Shown here: positions 7,967 to 15,520 of the stretch, piece by piece
Numbering within the stretch: position 1 is the stretch's first letter
Layout of the letters: every line of letters begins with the position of its first letter
Assembly: GCF_016653355.1 (NCBI RefSeq)
Contig: NZ_NHSK01000069.1
Span: forward strand, 1-58,362
Length of the DNA stretch: 58,362 bases
Direction: 5' to 3'
DNA from: Rhodoplanes elegans
GTDB lineage: Bacteria > Pseudomonadota > Alphaproteobacteria > Rhizobiales > Xanthobacteraceae
Notes under the pieces: model-generated
Told to the model about the DNA's origin: nothing
The model's input: the letters and a program-made list of their open reading frames with translations, nothing else
The model's database searches: none
Position numbers and translations under genes: made by a program

Positions 7967-9022
7967 ATGCGAATCCTGATCGCGACCGACGCCTGGCACC
8001 CGCAGGTCAACGGCGTCGTGCGCACCCTGCGCTCGCTCGCCGGGGCGGTCGAGACGCTCGGCGCCTCGATCGATTTCCTGACACCCGAAGGCCTGCGCAC
8101 CGTCGCGCTGCCGAGCTATCCGCAGATCCGCCTCGCGGTGCCGCCGCCCGGCGCGATCGCCCGCCGCATCGACGCGATCCGGCCCGACATCGTCCACATC
8201 GCAACCGAGGGGCCGATCGGCCATCTGGCGCGCCGGCACTGCCTGCGCACCGGTCGGCGCTTCACCACGAGCTTCCACACCCGCCTCGCCGACTACGCAG
8301 CGGCGCGCTGGCCGATTCCCGCCGACCTCACCTGGGGCTGGCTGCGCTGGTTCCACAATGCCGGCTGCGCCACCATGGCGGCGACGCCGTCGCTGGTCGC
8401 CGAGTTGCAGGGCCGCGGCTTCCGCAAGGTGATGCGCTGGCCGCGCGGCGTCGACGTGACGCTGTTCCGGCCGCGGCCGGGGCGCGACCTCGGGCTGCCA
8501 CGGCCGGTCTTCCTCAGCGTCGGCCGGGTGGCGGTCGAGAAGAACCTCGAGGCGTTCCTGGCGCTCGACCTGCCCGGCAGCAAGGTGGTGGTCGGCGACG
8601 GCCCGGCCCGGGCGGCGCTCGCCGCGGCCTATCCGGACGTCCATTTCCTCGGCGAGCGGCACGGCGAGGCGCTGGCCGAGGTCTATGCGGCGGCCGACGT
8701 GTTCGTGTTCCCGAGCCGCACCGACACGTTCGGGCTCGTGCTCCTGGAGGCGCTGGCGAGCGGCCTGCCGGTCGCCGGCCTGCCGGTCGCGGCGACCCGG
8801 GATGTCGTCGGCGACGCGCCGGTCGCGGTTCTGGACGAGGATCTGCGCGCCGCCTGTCTGGCGGCGCTCGCCATCGGGTCCGAGCCGTGCCGGGCCTATG
8901 CGATGACGCTCACCTGGGAAGAGAGCGCACGGCGCTTCCTCGCCAACCTGCAGGGTGCGGGCGTGTGGACGGAGCCGACCGGTCGGCGGGAGGAGCGGCG
9001 CTCGCATCTGGCGCGGGCGTGA
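7967..9022 (+). CDS. GT4 family glycosyltransferase
   Basis: The 351-aa protein starts at ATG 7967 behind GGAGG. The N-terminal half has the glycosyltransferase family 4 acceptor motif DAWHPQVNGVVRTL (residues 7-20) and HIATEGPIGHLARR. The C-terminal half has FLSVGRVAVEKNLEAF and the donor-site block FVFPSRTDTFGLVLLEALASG with the E-x7-E arrangement. This signature is that of the GDP-mannose-dependent/glycolipid mannosyl- or glucosyltransferases of alphaproteobacteria (MgtA/SqdX-like). The exact sugar and lipid are unknown. Its last 113 bases overlap the end of the convergent membrane-protein gene. Confidence 0.9.
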   Translation: MRILIATDAWHPQVNGVVRTLRSLAGAVETLGASIDFLTPEGLRTVALPSYPQIRLAVPPPGAIARRIDAIRPDIVHIATEGPIGHLARRHCLRTGRRFTTSFHTRLADYAAARWPIPADLTWGWLRWFHNAGCATMAATPSLVAELQGRGFRKVMRWPRGVDVTLFRPRPGRDLGLPRPVFLSVGRVAVEKNLEAFLALDLPGSKVVVGDGPARAALAAAYPDVHFLGERHGEALAEVYAAADVFVFPSRTDTFGLVLLEALASGLPVAGLPVAATRDVVGDAPVAVLDEDLRAACLAALAIGSEPCRAYAMTLTWEESARRFLANLQGAGVWTEPTGRREERRSHLARA

Positions 9023-10232
9023 CGGTGCCGGCGCCGGCGCGGGCCGTCGGGCGCTTGCGCACGATGCCGCCGACGATCAGGCCGACGAAGCCGAGAAGTG
9101 CGGCGAGCGTCAAAGGCCCGCTCCAGGCCCGGACCGTGTCCTCGGCCAGGATGTCGCCACCCACCCGCAGCGCCACCGCGAGGTGCAGGACGGCGAGCGG
9201 GAGATAGAGCCACGGCCGGTAGGCGATCCGCACCCGCGCCACCGCGGGCAGGATGATCAGCGCGTGGCCGAACACCATCGACAGCACGAAGCCGATCAGC
9301 ACGGCGTGCAGGGCGGCGTCGTAGCCGAACGTCGACGTCGCAGGCGGCATCACGATCAGAAGCAGGCCGGCGATGCCGAGCCAGAGATAGCCGGCGGCCA
9401 TGCAGGCCGCCATGAAGCGGGTCTGGCCGGTCTGGCGGATGGTGTGGCGGACGACGTCGTGGCGGACCAGCCAGACGGCCAGCGCGAGCAGGGCGGCGCC
9501 GTAGATCGCGGCGCCGAGCGTGAGGGTCAGGGTCAGGGCCGCGCCCGCGGCGAGCAGCGCGACGCCCGCGACGAACAGGAACTCGCTGCCGCGCTTCTTC
9601 GCCATCAGCCGTCCGAGCTCGAGCCGCTCGCCCGCGATGGTGAGCACGAGAAAGCCGATCCACCAGCCGGCGACATCGGGAACGTCGGCGCCGGCGGCCC
9701 AGAGCAGCGTGCCGGCGAGCCAGGACACGGCGCCGGCGGCGAGCGTCGCGTTGAACAGGGTGCGCTGGCGCGACGTGATCACGAGCGTCACGGCGATCAG
9801 CAGCGCGGCCGACATCGCATAGGCGGCGGCACCGATCGGGACCGGTGCGCCGGCGAGCAGCAATGCTGAGCCGGTGGCCGCGCAGGCCGGCGCGGCGTAG
9901 CCCCAGGTGCGCCCGAAGGCGACGGCGCGCTCGAGCCCGATCACGGTGCCGAACAGCCCGCAGATCAGCAGCGCGCCATGCAGCGCGGCGGCGTTCGCCG
10001 CGTGCGGGAGGTCGAAGCCGAGCCGGAACAGCCCGCCCCACAGGCCGCACAGCATCGCGACGATGCCGCAGGCGAGCAGGCCGGCGCGCAGCGCCATGCG
10101 GGGAGCGGGCGCGGCGGCGGGGGCCGCGCCGGGTGCCGCGCCGGGTGCCGTCCCCGGCGCCACGGTGGGCGCCGGGGAGGTCGCGAGATCCGCCTCAGGC
10201 GGTGAGACGATGGATGCGGACGCGCCAGACAT
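8910..10232 (-). CDS. Polytopic membrane protein of NO/anaerobic gene clusters
   Basis: A 440-aa protein with an Ala/Pro-rich N-terminus (PGTAPGAAPGAAPAAAP) and about 12 membrane helices from residue 46. Conserved-looking stretches are AALHGALLICGLFGTVIGLERAV (shortened: LICGLFGTVIGLERAV) and VLSMVFGHALIILPAVARV; several membrane His residues could bind haem or metal, as in NnrS-like proteins, but true NnrS motifs are not evident. Start 10232 is supported by GGAGGAAG nine bases upstream; it overlaps the DUF2249 gene by 38 bases, implying coupled translation. A role in nitrogen-oxide stress or anaerobic respiration is inferred from its neighbours. Confidence 0.8.
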   Translation of the reverse strand: MSGASASIVSPPEADLATSPAPTVAPGTAPGAAPGAAPAAAPAPRMALRAGLLACGIVAMLCGLWGGLFRLGFDLPHAANAAALHGALLICGLFGTVIGLERAVAFGRTWGYAAPACAATGSALLLAGAPVPIGAAAYAMSAALLIAVTLVITSRQRTLFNATLAAGAVSWLAGTLLWAAGADVPDVAGWWIGFLVLTIAGERLELGRLMAKKRGSEFLFVAGVALLAAGAALTLTLTLGAAIYGAALLALAVWLVRHDVVRHTIRQTGQTRFMAACMAAGYLWLGIAGLLLIVMPPATSTFGYDAALHAVLIGFVLSMVFGHALIILPAVARVRIAYRPWLYLPLAVLHLAVALRVGGDILAEDTVRAWSGPLTLAALLGFVGLIVGGIVRKRPTARAGAGTVTPAPDASAAPPADRSAPSTRPHPAGWRGSAVRSLPR

Positions 10233-10446
10233 CGGGGCCTTCCTCCAGATAGCTCCAGCCGAACGCGTCCGGGTGGGCGACGTCGAGATACTCGCGCAGC
10301 GGCGCCGGATCGTGCGGCGCGGCGACGATCAGATCGGTGTCGGTCGGCAGGTCCGTGATGGTGCGGATGATGGCGCTGCGGCAGGTGCCGGGCGGTAGCG
10401 CCCTCACATCGATCAGAATCTCTTTGCTGGCGGTCTCGGTGCTCAT
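10195..10446 (-). CDS. DUF2249 domain protein
   Basis: An 83-aa protein starting at 10446 (MSTETASKEILIDVRALPPG). The family has a TusA-like small alpha/beta fold with LIDVRALPP near the N-terminus and a C-terminal strand, here WSYLEEGPDVWRVRIHR. DUF2249 proteins are often encoded beside denitrification and NO-detoxification genes. It lies 10 bases after the DUF59 gene and overlaps the membrane-protein gene, so the three form one operon driven from the divergent promoter around 10810-10984. Confidence 0.88.
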   Translation of the reverse strand: MSTETASKEILIDVRALPPGTCRSAIIRTITDLPTDTDLIVAAPHDPAPLREYLDVAHPDAFGWSYLEEGPDVWRVRIHRLTA

Positions 10447-10456
10447 CGGAAAGTCC

Positions 10457-10810
10457 TCAGCGGGTTCGCGGTGGGCGGCCGAGCAGAGCGAGGCCGCGGT
10501 CGGTGATGCGATCCGGATCCCACGGCGGGTCCCAGACCAGGGCGACGTCGATTCGGGGGACCGACGGAAAGCGTTCCGCGAGCGCGGTTCTGGCATCGTC
10601 GAGGATCATCTCGCCGAGCGGGCAGGCCTGCGCCGTCAGCGTGAGCGCGACCGTGATCGCATCGGCCGAGCGTCGCGCCTCGTAGACGAGGCCGAGATCG
10701 ACGACGCTGAGCCCGATCTCGGGATCGATCACGTCGTTGAGTGGATCGAGGACATCGGGATCCAGCACGTCGGGATGGAGCGTTTCGACAGGCGTGACGG
10801 TGAGCGTCAT
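10457..10810 (-). CDS. DUF59/MIP18 family metal-sulfur cluster assembly protein
   Basis: A 117-aa protein, start at 10810 (MTLTVTPVETLH) with GAGG seven bases upstream; the open frame before it is not conserved-looking. The family signature is complete: NDVIDPEIGLSVVDLGLVYE near residues 24-43, then the LTLTAQACPLGEMI block with the conserved Cys, and VWDPPWDPDRIT at the end. Such PaaD/SufT-like proteins help mature Fe-S proteins. It is first in the DUF59-DUF2249-membrane protein operon and has an NnrR-like box about 60 bases upstream of its start. Confidence 0.92.
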   Translation of the reverse strand: MTLTVTPVETLHPDVLDPDVLDPLNDVIDPEIGLSVVDLGLVYEARRSADAITVALTLTAQACPLGEMILDDARTALAERFPSVPRIDVALVWDPPWDPDRITDRGLALLGRPPRTR

Positions 10811-10862
10811 GACGAACCTCGCGGTGACGCTCCGACCATGCCGCGGCGGCGCGCGGCGATCT

Positions 10863-10876
10863 TTGCCGGGGCACAA
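10863..10876. promoter_or_regulatory. FNR/NnrR-like box upstream of the DUF59 operon
   Basis: TTGCC-GGGG-CACAA is a 14-base dyad with TTG/CAA ends and four central bases, the layout of CRP/FNR family sites. It is close to the TTGCG-N4-CACAA form I recall for NnrR targets in Rhodobacter. Its centre is 59.5 bases before the DUF59 start, so a transcript starting near 10828 would place it at -41.5. Confidence 0.6.
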
Positions 10877-10882
10877 ACTGCC

Positions 10883-10894
10883 GTGCGATCGCAC
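10883..10894. promoter_or_regulatory. Perfect 12-bp palindrome between the two FNR-like boxes
   Basis: GTGCGATCGCAC is exactly self-complementary and sits between the two FNR/NnrR-like boxes in the 173-base divergent promoter region. It may be a second operator or the contact point of a bridging complex; this is inference. Confidence 0.35.
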
Positions 10895-10909
10895 CGTTCC
10901 GCCGACAGC

Positions 10910-10923
10910 TTGTGCCCGGACAA
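10910..10923. promoter_or_regulatory. FNR/NnrR-like box upstream of the DUF1858 gene
   Basis: TTGTG-CCCG-GACAA is a 14-base dyad of the same form as 10863-10876 and nearly its reverse complement (TTGTG-CCCC-GGCAA). The centres are 47 bases apart. It lies about 67 bases before the DUF1858 start, so the two boxes serve the two divergent transcripts symmetrically. Confidence 0.6.
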
Positions 10924-10983
10924 AGAGCGTTTCCGCCGCTCGCCTTACAACGGCAGGGTCGCAACGGCGCGAGGAGGCTTCTC

Positions 10984-11238
10984 ATGACGATCCGACCGAA
11001 CCGCCTGGTCGCGGACGTCCTCTCCGACGCCCCGGCGACGCTGCGCGTCTTCCTCGACTTTCACATGCGCTGCGTCGGCTGCCCGATCGCCAGCTTCCAC
11101 ACGCTGGCCGACGCGGCCCGCGAGCACGATGTCGACCTCGACAGCTTCCTCGCCGCGCTGCACGCGGCCGCCGCCGCGCCGGCACTCGGCCTCGTCCCGC
11201 CGCCCGTGGCCGGCGAGCAGACGCTCGAGCGCGGGTGA
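10984..11238 (+). CDS. DUF1858 domain protein (ScdA N-terminal-like)
   Basis: An 84-aa protein starting at ATG 10984 behind AGGAGG. It carries the DUF1858 core: LVADVLSDAPATLRVFLDFH, then the paired cysteines MRCVGCPIASFHTL and EHDVDLDSFLAAL. This domain forms the N-terminus of the di-iron repair protein ScdA/RIC and occurs alone near NO-reductase and denitrification genes. The Cys-x2-Cys pair may bind metal or act in redox chemistry. It diverges from the DUF59 operon and shares its regulatory region. Confidence 0.92.
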   Translation: MTIRPNRLVADVLSDAPATLRVFLDFHMRCVGCPIASFHTLADAAREHDVDLDSFLAALHAAAAAPALGLVPPPVAGEQTLERG

Positions 11239-11301
11239 GGGTGTGGGCACAGCCTCTCGACGGTCGTTGTCCGCGCCGGCGAAGCTTTCAGAATTGCTCG
11301 G

Positions 11302-11423
11302 TCGTCCCGGGGCGGCGCGTCAGCGCCGAGCCCTGATCCATACGCCCTGTCTCGCGTGAGCCTCTGATTCCGGGGGTATGGATCCCGGGCTCGCGGACCT
11401 GCGGTCCGCGCCCCGAGATGACG
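11302..11423. repeat. Dispersed palindromic repeat, copy 1 of family A
   Basis: The element begins GTCCCGGGGCGG and ends CGCCCCGAGATGACG, with an internal GATCCATAC ... GTATGGATC dyad and a second CGGACC-TGC-GGTCCG hairpin. Related copies lie at 13232-13352, 35041-35144 and 43084-43189. It fills the gap between the convergent DUF1858 and CRP/FNR genes. Confidence 0.75.
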
Positions 11424-11438
11424 AATGGTGCGTCCTGA

Positions 11439-12137
11439 TCACGTCTCGGCGTCGTCGGCGATCAGCAGGAGCTGATGCGGCTCGCGCACCGTGATCTTCT
11501 GGCGGCCGCTCTCGACCAGGCCGCGGTCCTCCCAGGCGCTGATGATGCGGCTGACCGTGTGGAGCGTGGTGCCGGTCATCTCGGCAATGTCCTGGCGCGA
11601 GATCGGGAAGTCGATGCGCACGCCGGTCTCGACCTTCTTGCCGGCCTGCTGGGCGAGGCGCAGCAGGGTGTGGGCGACGCGGCGCTCGACCTGCTCGGTC
11701 GACATCTCGACGACGCGGGTGTGGAGCTCCTGGATGCGGCCGCCGACCGTCTGCAGCGTGTTGGTGGCGAGCGACGGATGCGCCGCGACGAGCCGCGCCC
11801 ACGAGCCGGACGGCCATTGCAGCGCGATCGAGTCGACCACGGCGACGGCGGTGCCGGGATAGGTCGTGCGCCCGATCGCCGAGGCGACGCCGAACACCTC
11901 GCCGGGGGCGACGAAACGCACCACCACCTGCTGGCCGTCCTGGGTGAGCTTGAAGACGCGCAGGCGGCCGTGCAGCAGCACGAAGAAGGAGTGCGCGTCG
12001 GCGTCCTGCTGGAACACGGTCGTGCCCTTGGGATAGCGCACCGACTGCGCCTCCTGCAGCAGCGCCTCGCGCTCCTTCGGCGGCATGCCGGCGAACAGCG
12101 GCACGGCGGCGACCAGAACAGGATCGATGGCGGCCAT
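11439..12137 (-). CDS. CRP/FNR family transcription regulator (NnrR-like)
   Basis: A 232-aa protein starting at 12137 (MAAIDPVLVAAVPLF). Residues about 10-125 form a cyclic-nucleotide-binding-like sensor (FQQDADAHSFFVLLHGRLRV, PGEVFGVASAIG). Residues about 150-225 are the winged helix, with ISRQDIAEMTGTTLHTVSR as the helix-turn-helix. The recognition helix keeps the S-R pair of FNR/NNR proteins but has His where FNR has Glu, as I recall for NnrR-type proteins. The four N-terminal cysteines of FNR are absent, so it would not sense oxygen by an Fe-S cluster. NnrR-like boxes in the neighbouring promoter fit a nitric-oxide regulator. Confidence 0.88.
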   Translation of the reverse strand: MAAIDPVLVAAVPLFAGMPPKEREALLQEAQSVRYPKGTTVFQQDADAHSFFVLLHGRLRVFKLTQDGQQVVVRFVAPGEVFGVASAIGRTTYPGTAVAVVDSIALQWPSGSWARLVAAHPSLATNTLQTVGGRIQELHTRVVEMSTEQVERRVAHTLLRLAQQAGKKVETGVRIDFPISRQDIAEMTGTTLHTVSRIISAWEDRGLVESGRQKITVREPHQLLLIADDAET

Positions 12138-12174
12138 CAGGAGCACCTCGGCATGCGGACGCGACGAACGTGAT

Positions 12175-13137
12175 CTAGCACGCCGCTGCGGGAGCGTCGC
12201 CATCCGGCGCGCCGGCACGGGGATCGCCGGCGTCGGTGGTGCCATGGTCCTGATCACGGCCGAAGGTGCGCAGGATGTCGTCCATCAGGTCCTGGGCGGC
12301 GCCCGACAGCATGCGGTCGCGCCGCCGCATCAGGCCGATGGTGCGGGTGAGCGCCGGGCGGCGCAGCGGCACCGCGACGACGCCGGCCGCGGCGGCGCCG
12401 GCGAGCGCCGATTCGGGCAGCGCCGTCAGCCCGGCGCCGGCGGCGACCAGCGCGACGGCGGTGGACAGATGCCGCACCTCGATGCGCCAGCTCGCCTCGA
12501 CCAGCGTCTGGGCGAGGCCGGCCTCGATGATGCGGCGGTTCTCGCTCAGCGGGCCGATCGAGACCAGCGGCTCGCGGCCGAGCTCGTCCCACGACACGGC
12601 GCTGCGCCCGGCGAGCCGGTGGCCGCGCGGGCAGACGAGGAAGAACGGCTCCTCGGCGAGCGGGATGCACTCGATCTCCCACGGCTCGGAGCCGATGGCG
12701 GCGAGCGCGAAGTCGAGCCGGTTCTGCTCCAGCATGGCCCGGATCTCGGTGGCGGAGAGGTCGAACACCGTGATCTCGCCGCCCTTCCAGCCCTGCCGGT
12801 GGCGCGCGAGGGCGCCGGCGAGATAGCGCACCGCGAGCGTCGGCAGGCAGCCGACCGCGATGTCGTGGCCGCGGCTCGTGTCGCCGGCCCGCCGCATGGC
12901 GTCGCGCAGCCGTCCGATCGCGGCCTGCGCCTCCGGCAGCAGGGCGGCGCCGGCCGGGGTGAGCCGCACCGGCTGGGCGCGCCGGACCAGGAGCTTCTGG
13001 CCGACGATCTGCTCCAGCCGCTGCAGCCGGCGGGTGAGCGCCGGCTGGCTGATGCCGAGCCGGGTCGCCGCACGGTGGAAGGAGCCGAGGTCGGCGACGG
13101 CGATGAAGGCGTCCAGGCCGGGGAGGTCGAGATACAT
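12175..13137 (-). CDS. LysR family regulator, divergent from the CoA-transferase cluster
   Basis: A 320-aa LysR protein. The start at 13137 (MYLDLPGLDAFIAVADLGSF) matches the family N-terminus; upstream in-frame ATGs at 13152 and 13161 exist but lie at or inside a likely operator. The helix-turn-helix is RAATRLGISQPALTRRLQRLE. The effector domain follows from about residue 90 (HDIAVGCLPTLAVRYL) to 300. The end is Asp/Ala/Pro-rich. It diverges from the hydratase-CoA transferase-TctC-lyase operon, the normal arrangement for a LysR activator, and lies 37 bases before the CRP/FNR gene on the same strand. Confidence 0.93.
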   Translation of the reverse strand: MYLDLPGLDAFIAVADLGSFHRAATRLGISQPALTRRLQRLEQIVGQKLLVRRAQPVRLTPAGAALLPEAQAAIGRLRDAMRRAGDTSRGHDIAVGCLPTLAVRYLAGALARHRQGWKGGEITVFDLSATEIRAMLEQNRLDFALAAIGSEPWEIECIPLAEEPFFLVCPRGHRLAGRSAVSWDELGREPLVSIGPLSENRRIIEAGLAQTLVEASWRIEVRHLSTAVALVAAGAGLTALPESALAGAAAAGVVAVPLRRPALTRTIGLMRRRDRMLSGAAQDLMDDILRTFGRDQDHGTTDAGDPRAGAPDGDAPAAAC

Positions 13138-13155
13138 GCCGCGATGATGCATGCG

Positions 13156-13182
13156 ATGCATCGAGTTGTCATCTCGTTGCAT
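13156..13182. promoter_or_regulatory. 27-bp dyad, probable LysR operator
   Basis: Left arm ATGCATCGAG (13156-13165) and right arm CTCGTTGCAT (13173-13182) are complementary at nine of ten positions with a seven-base spacer. The dyad starts 19 bases upstream of the LysR start codon and has the size and place of an autoregulatory LysR site. A perfect palindrome, CGATGCATCG (13154-13163), overlaps its left arm. Confidence 0.55.
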
Positions 13183-13231
13183 TGGACGGTGCGCCGCACC
13201 CTGTCGCAGTCTCCTCCCAAGAACGCGCTCC

Positions 13232-13352
13232 GTCGTCCCGGGCCGACCCGAAGGGTCGCGCCCGGAACCCATAACCCCTGTCTCCCGTGAGCTACCGGCA
13301 CCGGGGATATGGATACCGGGCTCGCGCCTCCGGCGCGCCCCGGACTGACGAC
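13232..13352. repeat. Dispersed palindromic repeat, copy 2 of family A
   Basis: The element starts GTCGTCCCGGGCC and ends GCGCGCCCCGGACTGACGAC, with a GGGTTATGG-like centre (AACCCATAACCCC ... GGGGATATGG). It lies between the LysR operator and the hydratase gene, ending 33 bases before that start codon. It therefore separates the activator site from the promoter it should serve, or itself contains that promoter. Confidence 0.75.
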
Positions 13353-13385
13353 GTCGGGAGGCTGTCTCGGGAAGGAACGTACAAG

Positions 13386-14282
13386 ATGTCGTCCGTGACG
13401 CTCGCGCCATCCGACACCCTGCAGGGCTGGGTCGGCCGCCAGGAGTTCGCCGAGGACGAGGCCGCGGCCGTGCTGGTGCAGCGCGTCGCGGCGCTGCTCG
13501 ACCGCGACCCGGCGGCGTTCCGGACCGGCGCCAGCGTTCCCGAGGGCTGGCACGTCGCCTTCTTCACGCCGCTCGCCGTGCAGTCGCAGCTCGGCCCGGA
13601 CGGCCACCCCAGGCGCGGCGACTTCCTCCCCCCGGTGGCGCTGCCGCGCCGCATGTTCGCCGGGCGCCGGCTGCGGTTCCTGGCGCCCATCCGCATCGGC
13701 GCGTCGCTGCGCCGGACCTCGACCATCGCGGCGATCACGCCGAAGCGCGGCCGTTCGGGCGAGATGGTGTTCGTGCGCGTCGAGCACGCCATCGCGGCCG
13801 ACGGCACGCTCGCCGTGATCGAGGAGCAGGACATCGTCTATCGCGAGGAGGCGAGCGCCGCGCAGAAGCCCGCAGGCGAGCCCGCCGCCGCCGAGGCCAC
13901 CGAGGAGCTGCCGGAGCCGAACGACCGCGAGAGCTTCGTGCCCGACGCGACCACGCTGTTCCGCTACTCGGCCATCACGTTCAACGCCCACCGCATCCAC
14001 TACGACACGCCCTATACGCAAGGCGAGGAGGGCTATCCGAACCTCGTCGTCAACGGCGGGCTGACCGCGCTGAAGCTGTGCGAGCTCGCCAAGCGCAACC
14101 TGCCGGGCGGAAAGCTCGGACGGATCAGCCTGCGCAACGTCCGGCCGTTCTTTCTCGGCCGCAAAGCGGAGCTGCGCAGCCGCTGGGAGCCGGACGGGCG
14201 GGTGTCGCTGTGGTCGGTCGACGACCGCGGCCGCGTCCTCACCCAGGGCGAGGCCGCCGCCGAGCCGGGGAGCCCGGAATGA
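13386..14282 (+). CDS. MaoC/FAS1-like dehydratase (mesaconyl/itaconyl-CoA hydratase type)
   Basis: A 298-aa protein, start ATG 13386 behind GGAAGGAA. It has two hot-dog halves: an N-terminal FAS1-like dehydratase part (residues 1-150, with LPRRMFAGRRLRFLAPIRIG) and a C-terminal MaoC part containing FRYSAITFNAHRIHYDTPY, whose N-x-H-R-x-H supplies the catalytic residues. This is the form of mesaconyl-C4-CoA hydratase, 3-methylfumaryl-CoA hydratase and itaconyl-CoA hydratase. It overlaps the CoA-transferase gene by four bases (ATGA). With the transferase and lyase it would hydrate a C5 enoyl-CoA diacid to citramalyl-CoA; exact substrate is inferred. Confidence 0.88.
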   Translation: MSSVTLAPSDTLQGWVGRQEFAEDEAAAVLVQRVAALLDRDPAAFRTGASVPEGWHVAFFTPLAVQSQLGPDGHPRRGDFLPPVALPRRMFAGRRLRFLAPIRIGASLRRTSTIAAITPKRGRSGEMVFVRVEHAIAADGTLAVIEEQDIVYREEASAAQKPAGEPAAAEATEELPEPNDRESFVPDATTLFRYSAITFNAHRIHYDTPYTQGEEGYPNLVVNGGLTALKLCELAKRNLPGGKLGRISLRNVRPFFLGRKAELRSRWEPDGRVSLWSVDDRGRVLTQGEAAAEPGSPE

Positions 14283-15520
14283 TCACAACGACAGACAAGA
14301 CGTCCGACGGCGAGCCGCGCGGCCCGCTGGCCGGAATCCGGGTGCTCGACACCACCGGCGTGGTGGTCGGGCCAGTGGCGACCCTGATGCTCGCCGAGCA
14401 GGGCGCCGACGTGATCAAGATCGAGCCGCCCGAAGGCGATCTGATGCGGCGTCTCGGCGGGCGCCCGCGAAAGCCCGGCATGTCGCCGAAGTTCCTGCAC
14501 TTCAACCGCAACAAGCGGTCGATCGTGCTCGACCTGAAGTCGGACGAGGGCCGCGAGGTGATGGCGCGCCTCGTCGCAACCGCCGACGTCTTCGTCTCCA
14601 ACATGCGGCCGCGCGCCCTGCAGTCGCTCGGCCTCACCTTCGCGGCGATGGCGGCCATCAACCCGCGCATCGTCCACTGCACCATCTCGGGCTTCGCCAT
14701 CGGCGGTCCTTATGCGGGCGTGCCGGCCTACGACACCATCATCCAGGGCCTGTCAGGGGTCGCGGCCTGCCACGCCGAGGTGCTGGGCGAGCCGCGCTTC
14801 GCGCCCTTCGTGCTCACCGACCACCTGGTCGGCATCGTCGCCGCGCAGGCGATCTGCGCGGCGCTGCTCGGGCGGCAGCGCACCGGCGTCGGCGAGGCGA
14901 TCGAGGTGCCGATGTTCGAGAACGCGGCGGCCTTCGTGCTGTCCGAGCATCTCGACCAGCGCACCTTCGATCCCGACGGCCACATGGGCGATCCGCGCAT
15001 CATGAACCCGGACGCGCGGCCCCTGCAGACCCAGGACGGCTACATCTGCGTCTCCGCCAACACCGACGCCCAGATGCGCGCCTTCTTCGACGCCATCGGC
15101 CGGCCCGAGCTGAAGGACGACCCGCGCTTTGCGAGCGTCGCGTCGCGCGTCGTCCATGTCCGCGCGTATTTCGCCATCCGGGCGGAAGCGATGCGGGAGC
15201 GGACCACGGCCGAATGGGTCGAGATCCTCCGCCGTCACGACGTGCCGGCGATGCCCTATCACACGCTGCAGAGCCTGCTCGACGATCCGCAGCTCCGCGG
15301 CTCCGGCGTGCTGACGAACGAAATCCAGAACAACGAAGACGGCCAGGAGGAAAGCATGCTGGGGTTGCGACACCCGAACCGATATTCCAACACCGGCGTT
15401 CCCGCCTCGCGGCTGGCGCCGCGTTTCGGCGAGCACGGCGAGGAGATTCTCGCGGAGCTCGGCTTCGGTGCCGACGAGCGGCGGCGGCTCGCCGGCCGCG
15501 GTGCGGATGCCGCCGAATGA
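14279..15520 (+). CDS. CaiB/BaiF family CoA-transferase
   Basis: A 413-aa family III CoA-transferase. Landmarks are [19 protein letters not shown] near residue 17, [13 protein letters not shown] (about 43-55), [14 protein letters not shown], and the active-site aspartate in [13 protein letters not shown] near residue 155. Length is normal. The start ATG 14279 overlaps the hydratase stop, and the stop overlaps the TctC start (ATGA both times), so translation is coupled. It would activate a dicarboxylate with CoA from succinyl- or acetyl-CoA. In mesaconate, citramalate and itaconate pathways this enzyme works directly with the neighbouring hydratase and lyase types. Confidence 0.93.
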   Translation: MITTTDKTSDGEPRGPLAGIRVLDTTGVVVGPVATLMLAEQGADVIKIEPPEGDLMRRLGGRPRKPGMSPKFLHFNRNKRSIVLDLKSDEGREVMARLVATADVFVSNMRPRALQSLGLTFAAMAAINPRIVHCTISGFAIGGPYAGVPAYDTIIQGLSGVAACHAEVLGEPRFAPFVLTDHLVGIVAAQAICAALLGRQRTGVGEAIEVPMFENAAAFVLSEHLDQRTFDPDGHMGDPRIMNPDARPLQTQDGYICVSANTDAQMRAFFDAIGRPELKDDPRFASVASRVVHVRAYFAIRAEAMRERTTAEWVEILRRHDVPAMPYHTLQSLLDDPQLRGSGVLTNEIQNNEDGQEESMLGLRHPNRYSNTGVPASRLAPRFGEHGEEILAELGFGADERRRLAGRGADAAE

